From Clostridia bacterium (GTDB lineage Bacteria; Bacillota; Clostridia; Lachnospirales; Lachnospiraceae): a stretch of DNA of 64,000 bases. The notes below the pieces were generated by a model. That model was not told the DNA's origin and searched no databases. It saw only the letters and a program-made list of their open reading frames with translations. Numbering within the stretch: position 1 is the stretch's first letter; each line of letters begins with the position of its first letter. Shown piece by piece: positions 60,261-64,000 of this stretch. Location: positions 1-64,000 of the forward strand of contig CAJTDE010000008.1 in the NCBI GenBank assembly GCA_910574835.1. Reading direction: 5' to 3'. Position numbers and translations under genes: made by a program.

Positions 60261-62384
60261 ATGGCGGAAAAGACAAATATATCCAAGATATTTGGAGAGA
60301 ACGTATTTAATGATACGGTGATGCAGGAGCGTTTGCCGAAAAAGATTTACCGGGAGCTGAAGCTCACGATACAGGAGGGAAAAGAGCTGGATCTGGCGGT
60401 GGCGGACGTGGTCGCCCATGAGATGAAGGAATGGGCCATTGAGCAGGGCGCCACACATTATTCCCACTGGTTTCAGCCCCTGACCGGCGCTACGGCCGAA
60501 AAGCATGATGCCTTTCTCTCAGCGCCTAAAACAGACGGAAAGGTCCTGATGGAGTTTTCGGGAAAGGAGCTTGTAAAGGGTGAGCCGGATGCTTCGTCCT
60601 TTCCCTCCGGAGGCTTAAGGGCGACCTTTGAGGCAAGGGGATATACGGCCTGGGATTGTACTTCGCCTGCTTTTGTGAAAAAGGATGAGGATGGCTCGAG
60701 AGCGATTTTGTATATTCCCACCGCCTTTTGTTCCTATAAAGGGGAAGCTCTGGATCAAAAGACGCCCCTCCTGCGTTCTATGGAGGCCATAAATAAGCAG
60801 GCGCTCCGTCTTCTCCGTCTCTTTGGAAATACGACTTCTCACAAGGTAACGCCTTCTGTGGGAGCTGAACAGGAATATTTTCTGGTAGACCGGGAGAAGT
60901 ATCTGAAGCGTAAGGATCTGGTATTCACAGGCCGTACTCTTTTTGGAGCTATGCCTCCGAAGGGGCAGGAGCTGGATGATCATTATTTTGGAGTAATTCG
61001 GGAGCGAATCGCTGATTTTATGGAGGATGTAAACCGGGAGCTGTGGAAGCTTGGGGTATCAGCCAAGACTCAGCATAATGAGGTGGCTCCGGGCCAGCAC
61101 GAGCTTGCGCCGATTTACGCAGAGTGCAATGTGGCGGTGGATCACAATCAGCTGGTGATGGAGACTTTAAAGAAGGTTGCTTATCAGCATGGCCTGCAAT
61201 GCCTGCTTCATGAAAAGCCCTTCGCAGGGGTAAACGGCTCAGGAAAGCATAACAACTGGTCATTGACTACGGATGACGGAATCAATCTGTTAGACCCGGG
61301 AAAGACTCCTCATGAAAACATACAATTTTTACTGATACTGACTTGCGTTTTAAAGGCGGTAGATACCCATGCGGCTCTTCTTCGGGAGTCCGCGGCAGAC
61401 GTGGGAAACGATCATCGTCTGGGAGCCAGCGAAGCGCCGCCGGCCATTATTTCCGTTTATCTGGGAGCGCAGTTAGAGGATGTGCTTTCACAGCTTATCA
61501 GTACGGGAGAGGCGACACATAGCCTTAGGGGCGGACATTTACATACAGGTGTGCGCACTCTGCCTGATTTTGCCAAGGATGCTACGGATCGGAACCGCAC
61601 TTCCCCCTTTGCTTTTACAGGCAATAAGTTTGAGTTCCGCATGGTCGGCTCAAGAGATTCCATTGCGGCGCCCAATGTAGTGCTTAATACTATTGTAGCG
61701 GAGGCGTTTTCAGAGGCATGCGATTATCTGGAGAAGGCCAAGGACTTTGATATGGCTGTCCATGATTTGATCAAGCTGTATGCTCTGGAGCACCAAAGGA
61801 TTGTTTTTAATGGAAATGGTTATTCTGAGGAATGGCTGGAGGAGGCAAATAGGCGCGGGCTGCCCAATGTAAAGACTATGGTAGATGCCATTCCGGTTTT
61901 GACTGAGGAGAAAACCGTAGATTTATTTGAAAAGTTTCGGGTTTTTACACGGGCGGAGCTGGAATCCCGGGCAGAGATTCAGTATGAAACCTATGCCAAA
62001 GCGATTAACATTGAGGCAAGATCAATGATTGACATTGCGAGCAAGCATATCATTCCTGCTGTTTTGCAGTATACTACGGCCCTTGCAACTTCTATTAATC
62101 AGATTCGTGAAGCCTGCAAGGAGGCAAATATCAGCGTTCAGATTGAGCTTTTGAAAGAGTGCTCTTCGCTGCTGGCGGCTACCAAGGCGGCGCTGCATAA
62201 GCTGACGGAGGTAACGGATGCTTCCCGGCAGATAAAGGAGGGGAGAAGCCGTGCCGTGCATTTTCAGGATGCGGTAGTTCCGGCTATGGAAGCTCTGCGT
62301 CAGCCGGTGGATAAGCTTGAAATGCTTGTAGCGAAGGATATGTGGCCGATGCCTTCCTACGGAGATTTGCTGTTTGAGGTATAG
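60261..62384 (+). CDS. glnN: Type III glutamine synthetase
   Basis: A 707-residue GSIII enzyme (about 50 percent longer than GSI), making glutamine from glutamate, ammonia and ATP. It shows the GSIII opening FGENVFNDTVMQERLPKKIY, AEQEYFLVD, QHNEVAPGQHELAP, VNGSGKHNNWSLT and FRMVGSRDSIAAPN. GSIII is common in Bacteroidetes, cyanobacteria and some Clostridia. GAGGGAG precedes ATG. A terminator follows. Confidence 0.95.
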   Translation: MAEKTNISKIFGENVFNDTVMQERLPKKIYRELKLTIQEGKELDLAVADVVAHEMKEWAIEQGATHYSHWFQPLTGATAEKHDAFLSAPKTDGKVLMEFSGKELVKGEPDASSFPSGGLRATFEARGYTAWDCTSPAFVKKDEDGSRAILYIPTAFCSYKGEALDQKTPLLRSMEAINKQALRLLRLFGNTTSHKVTPSVGAEQEYFLVDREKYLKRKDLVFTGRTLFGAMPPKGQELDDHYFGVIRERIADFMEDVNRELWKLGVSAKTQHNEVAPGQHELAPIYAECNVAVDHNQLVMETLKKVAYQHGLQCLLHEKPFAGVNGSGKHNNWSLTTDDGINLLDPGKTPHENIQFLLILTCVLKAVDTHAALLRESAADVGNDHRLGASEAPPAIISVYLGAQLEDVLSQLISTGEATHSLRGGHLHTGVRTLPDFAKDATDRNRTSPFAFTGNKFEFRMVGSRDSIAAPNVVLNTIVAEAFSEACDYLEKAKDFDMAVHDLIKLYALEHQRIVFNGNGYSEEWLEEANRRGLPNVKTMVDAIPVLTEEKTVDLFEKFRVFTRAELESRAEIQYETYAKAINIEARSMIDIASKHIIPAVLQYTTALATSINQIREACKEANISVQIELLKECSSLLAATKAALHKLTEVTDASRQIKEGRSRAVHFQDAVVPAMEALRQPVDKLEMLVAKDMWPMPSYGDLLFEV

Positions 62385-62393
62385 AGATAAAGT

Positions 62394-62427
62394 AAATGGG
62401 TGCCGGACTTTTCCGACACCCATTTTG
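62394..62427. terminator. Terminator between convergent glnN and bactofilin genes
   Basis: ATGGGTGCCGGA pairs with TCCGACACCCAT (one mismatch) over the loop CTTT, with AAA before and TTTT after, so it can act in both directions. Confidence 0.75.
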
Positions 62428-62462
62428 GGAATTATTATGTAAAAATTCAATGGAGAACCATT

Positions 62463-62918
62463 TTAATACTTATCTGCGCTTGCCTTTCCGTCTTCCTTAG
62501 CGCTTTCTTCCGGCTCTTCTTCCTCAATCTCCAAAGCGGCGGCATGGTTGGTTACCATAGCACATCTGCCGTCGAAGAATGCGTCCTCGTCAATGACAAG
62601 AGAGCGGGCCGTAATGTTGCCGGACAGCTTTCCGGTAGAAAGCAGCTCCAGCTTTCCGGAGGAATCCACATCGCCTACGACCTTACCGGAAAGAATGACA
62701 TTCTGTGCTTTGATATTGCCTTTGATCTGTCCTTCCGTTCCAAGAATCAGATTGCCCTTACATTCACAGTTGCCCGTAAGTGATCCGTCAATGCGGATAG
62801 CTTCCGGTGCGGTGATATCGCCCTTAAACACAGCTCCCGGGCCGATGATGGTGCCGATCTTGGCTGTCTGTGTCTCTACCGTAGAGGTAGTGGTGTTTGA
62901 TTTGCTTTTTCCTAACAT
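62463..62918 (-). CDS. Bactofilin family cytoskeletal protein
   Basis: A 151-residue DUF583 protein. The central region (about residues 22-125) is a right-handed beta-helix with repeats such as GDITAPEAIRIDGSLTGNCE, GNLILGTEGQIKGNIKAQNV and GKLELLSTGKLSGNITARSL; the tails are polar and the C-terminus Glu-rich. Bactofilins polymerise into filaments that position cell-shape and wall enzymes. The neighbouring M23-like gene is a common partner. Confidence 0.92.
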   Translation of the reverse strand: MLGKSKSNTTTSTVETQTAKIGTIIGPGAVFKGDITAPEAIRIDGSLTGNCECKGNLILGTEGQIKGNIKAQNVILSGKVVGDVDSSGKLELLSTGKLSGNITARSLVIDEDAFFDGRCAMVTNHAAALEIEEEEPEESAKEDGKASADKY

Positions 62919-62959
62919 GATAAAATCCTCCTTAACTTATCCGCAGCATCTGCTGCTGT

Positions 62960-63700
62960 TTATCCTTTTGCATCAATAACAGAAAGCGGATCGATGGGTT
63001 CGTCGTTTAACAGAACCTGATAATCCAACTGACAGTCATCGGATGTAATGGTCATTAACGTATCCCCGGCTTCAACCTGAGCGCCTTGTTCTGTGTTTAC
63101 CTCACAGTCCTGAAGAAGCAGGTAGCGTGTTTTATAGCCCCCTTCATGTTCAACCTCAATAATGTGAGCATAAGTATCATCGGAACTGACGACTGTCACA
63201 GTTCCGCTTCCGGCCGCGATGATATGGCCGTCCGTATAGGCGCTGATGGCGATATAAGGCTGCTCTTCGGAATAAGCCGTTTTCAGGATACCTGCGCCGT
63301 CGGAAGGATAAAGGCTGGGAACGGAAGGATCTGTTTCCTCTTTTGATTTCTCCTCCTGCGGGGCTTCCTCCGGTGCGGCAGCTGCTTCGGTTTGCTGGCG
63401 CAGAGCTTCGTTCTCTGCCGCAAGTGTCAATTTATCTTTTGTCAGGTCTTCCCGTTCTGCCTCAAGCGCCGTCAGCTGTTCCTTTAATGAGGCGACCTCC
63501 TGGCGGAGTACCTGCCGAACTCCGTCGGCTACGGAAGCTTGGTAGATGAGCCAGCCTATCACAAGGCAGAGTACAACTACCAAACTGGCACAAAAACGAA
63601 GTGTAAAAGCGGATACCTGAAATTGTTTGCTTTTTCCATCTGTGTTGGAGACCATAAGAACGGAATAGATTTCTTTACGTTTATGTCTCTGGTTTTTCAT
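62960..63700 (-). CDS. Degenerate M23-like (LytM/EnvC-type) membrane protein
   Basis: A 246-residue protein: one membrane helix (about residues 33-53), a coiled coil (62-107), a charged linker, and a lysostaphin-like beta domain (140-242). The M23 metal ligands are missing: the HxGxD position has no His, T-x-Y-x-HL reads TRYLLL (191-196) and HxHxE reads QLDYQV (224-229). It is therefore probably a regulatory or scaffold protein that acts with the downstream bactofilin, like EnvC-type activators. Confidence 0.8.
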   Translation of the reverse strand: MKNQRHKRKEIYSVLMVSNTDGKSKQFQVSAFTLRFCASLVVVLCLVIGWLIYQASVADGVRQVLRQEVASLKEQLTALEAEREDLTKDKLTLAAENEALRQQTEAAAAPEEAPQEEKSKEETDPSVPSLYPSDGAGILKTAYSEEQPYIAISAYTDGHIIAAGSGTVTVVSSDDTYAHIIEVEHEGGYKTRYLLLQDCEVNTEQGAQVEAGDTLMTITSDDCQLDYQVLLNDEPIDPLSVIDAKG

Positions 63701-63751
63701 AGATCAACCTCCTATGTCACCCATTGTAACATATTATAACGAAAAAGAAAA

Positions 63752-64000
63752 CTATTTATGATTCATTGCGGCCCTTTTTCGAAGGGTGGGGTCCAGGATC
63801 TTTTTACGGATTCTTAAGGACTTGGGCGTGATTTCTAAAAGCTCATCCGTGTCAATAAATTCAAGACACTGCTCCAGACTCAGAACTCGGGGCGGCGTCA
63901 GCTTCAGGGCCTCGTCCGCACTGGAGGATCGGGTGTTGGTCAGCTTCTTCGTCTTGCACACATTTAATTCAATATCTTCCGTCTTACCGTTCTGTCCGAT
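63752..64000 (-). CDS. typA: Translational GTPase TypA/BipA, C-terminal part (continues past the window)
   Basis: The last 82 residues match the TypA C-terminus: [34 protein letters not shown] and [18 protein letters not shown]. The reading frame is open to the window end, so the GTPase domain and start lie outside. TypA binds the ribosome and helps assembly or translation under stress. Confidence 0.88.
   Translation of the reverse strand: MGQNGKTEDIELNVCKTKKLTNTRSSSADEALKLTPPRVLSLEQCLEFIDTDELLEITPKSLRIRKKILDPTLRKRAAMNHK

Noticed and set aside
1-64000. CRISPR arrays, tRNA and rRNA genes
   Set aside because: No regularly spaced direct repeats, no cloverleaf and no rRNA-like conserved stretches were seen by reading; a tRNAscan or Infernal run would be decisive.

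Overview
The window reads as the chromosome of a Clostridia member, most likely Lachnospiraceae. The reasons are AGGAGG-type ribosome binding sites nearly everywhere with many TTG/GTG starts, sigma-A-like promoters, intermediate GC by eye, the clostridial block rho-rpmE-DUF1385-prmC-prfA, a type III (GlnN) glutamine synthetase, and bactofilin next to an M23-like protein. No rRNA, tRNA, CRISPR array, transposase or phage gene was seen, and no gene-free stretch exceeds 300 bases.

Layout. 0-2.3 kb: an orphan peptidoglycan-binding domain, sfsA and mutY. 2.4-52 kb: a long surface-polysaccharide region on both strands, with unrelated genes mixed in (a MNT/HEPN pair, PAP2 phosphatase, lipid kinase, MFS transporter, a VapD-like pair, an orphan membrane protein with a Sel1 protein, and the rho-prfA housekeeping block at 35.1-40.2 kb). 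52.2-54.8 kb: glmM and a sugar-1-phosphate nucleotidyltransferase. 54.8-62.4 kb: an ABC half-transporter, a DUF2156 protein, hisC, a small export protein, a second lipid kinase and glnN. 62.4-64 kb, minus strand: bactofilin, a degenerate M23-like protein and the 3' end of typA/bipA.

How the polysaccharide genes fit together. Precursor genes point to UDP-Galf (glf), GDP-L-fucose (fkp, divergent from a fucosyltransferase), dTDP-L-rhamnose (rfbD only), a dTDP-3-amino-3,6-dideoxyhexose (DegT aminotransferase plus FdtA-like ketoisomerase), and a CDP-activated polyol or amino-alcohol (TagD-like/Gfo-Idh fusion, HisC-like enzyme, TagF-like polymerase). Three GtrB-like polyprenyl-phosphate sugar synthases and one DPM1-like synthase sit among multispanning GT-C-type proteins, the pattern of glycosylation outside the membrane. 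Two MBOAT-SGNH pairs and three acyltransferase-3 proteins suggest extensive O-acylation. I see no Wzx, Wzy, priming transferase or ABC exporter here, so backbone export is encoded elsewhere or the region mainly decorates an existing glycan.

The most unusual signal is not a gene. A structured element of about 120 bases (two full copies and one half copy) sits immediately upstream of the ribosome binding sites of three unrelated genes: fkp, the HisC-like gene and prfA. The two full copies differ by compensatory or wobble changes in the outer stem. A second, weaker hairpin-leader family was also noticed.
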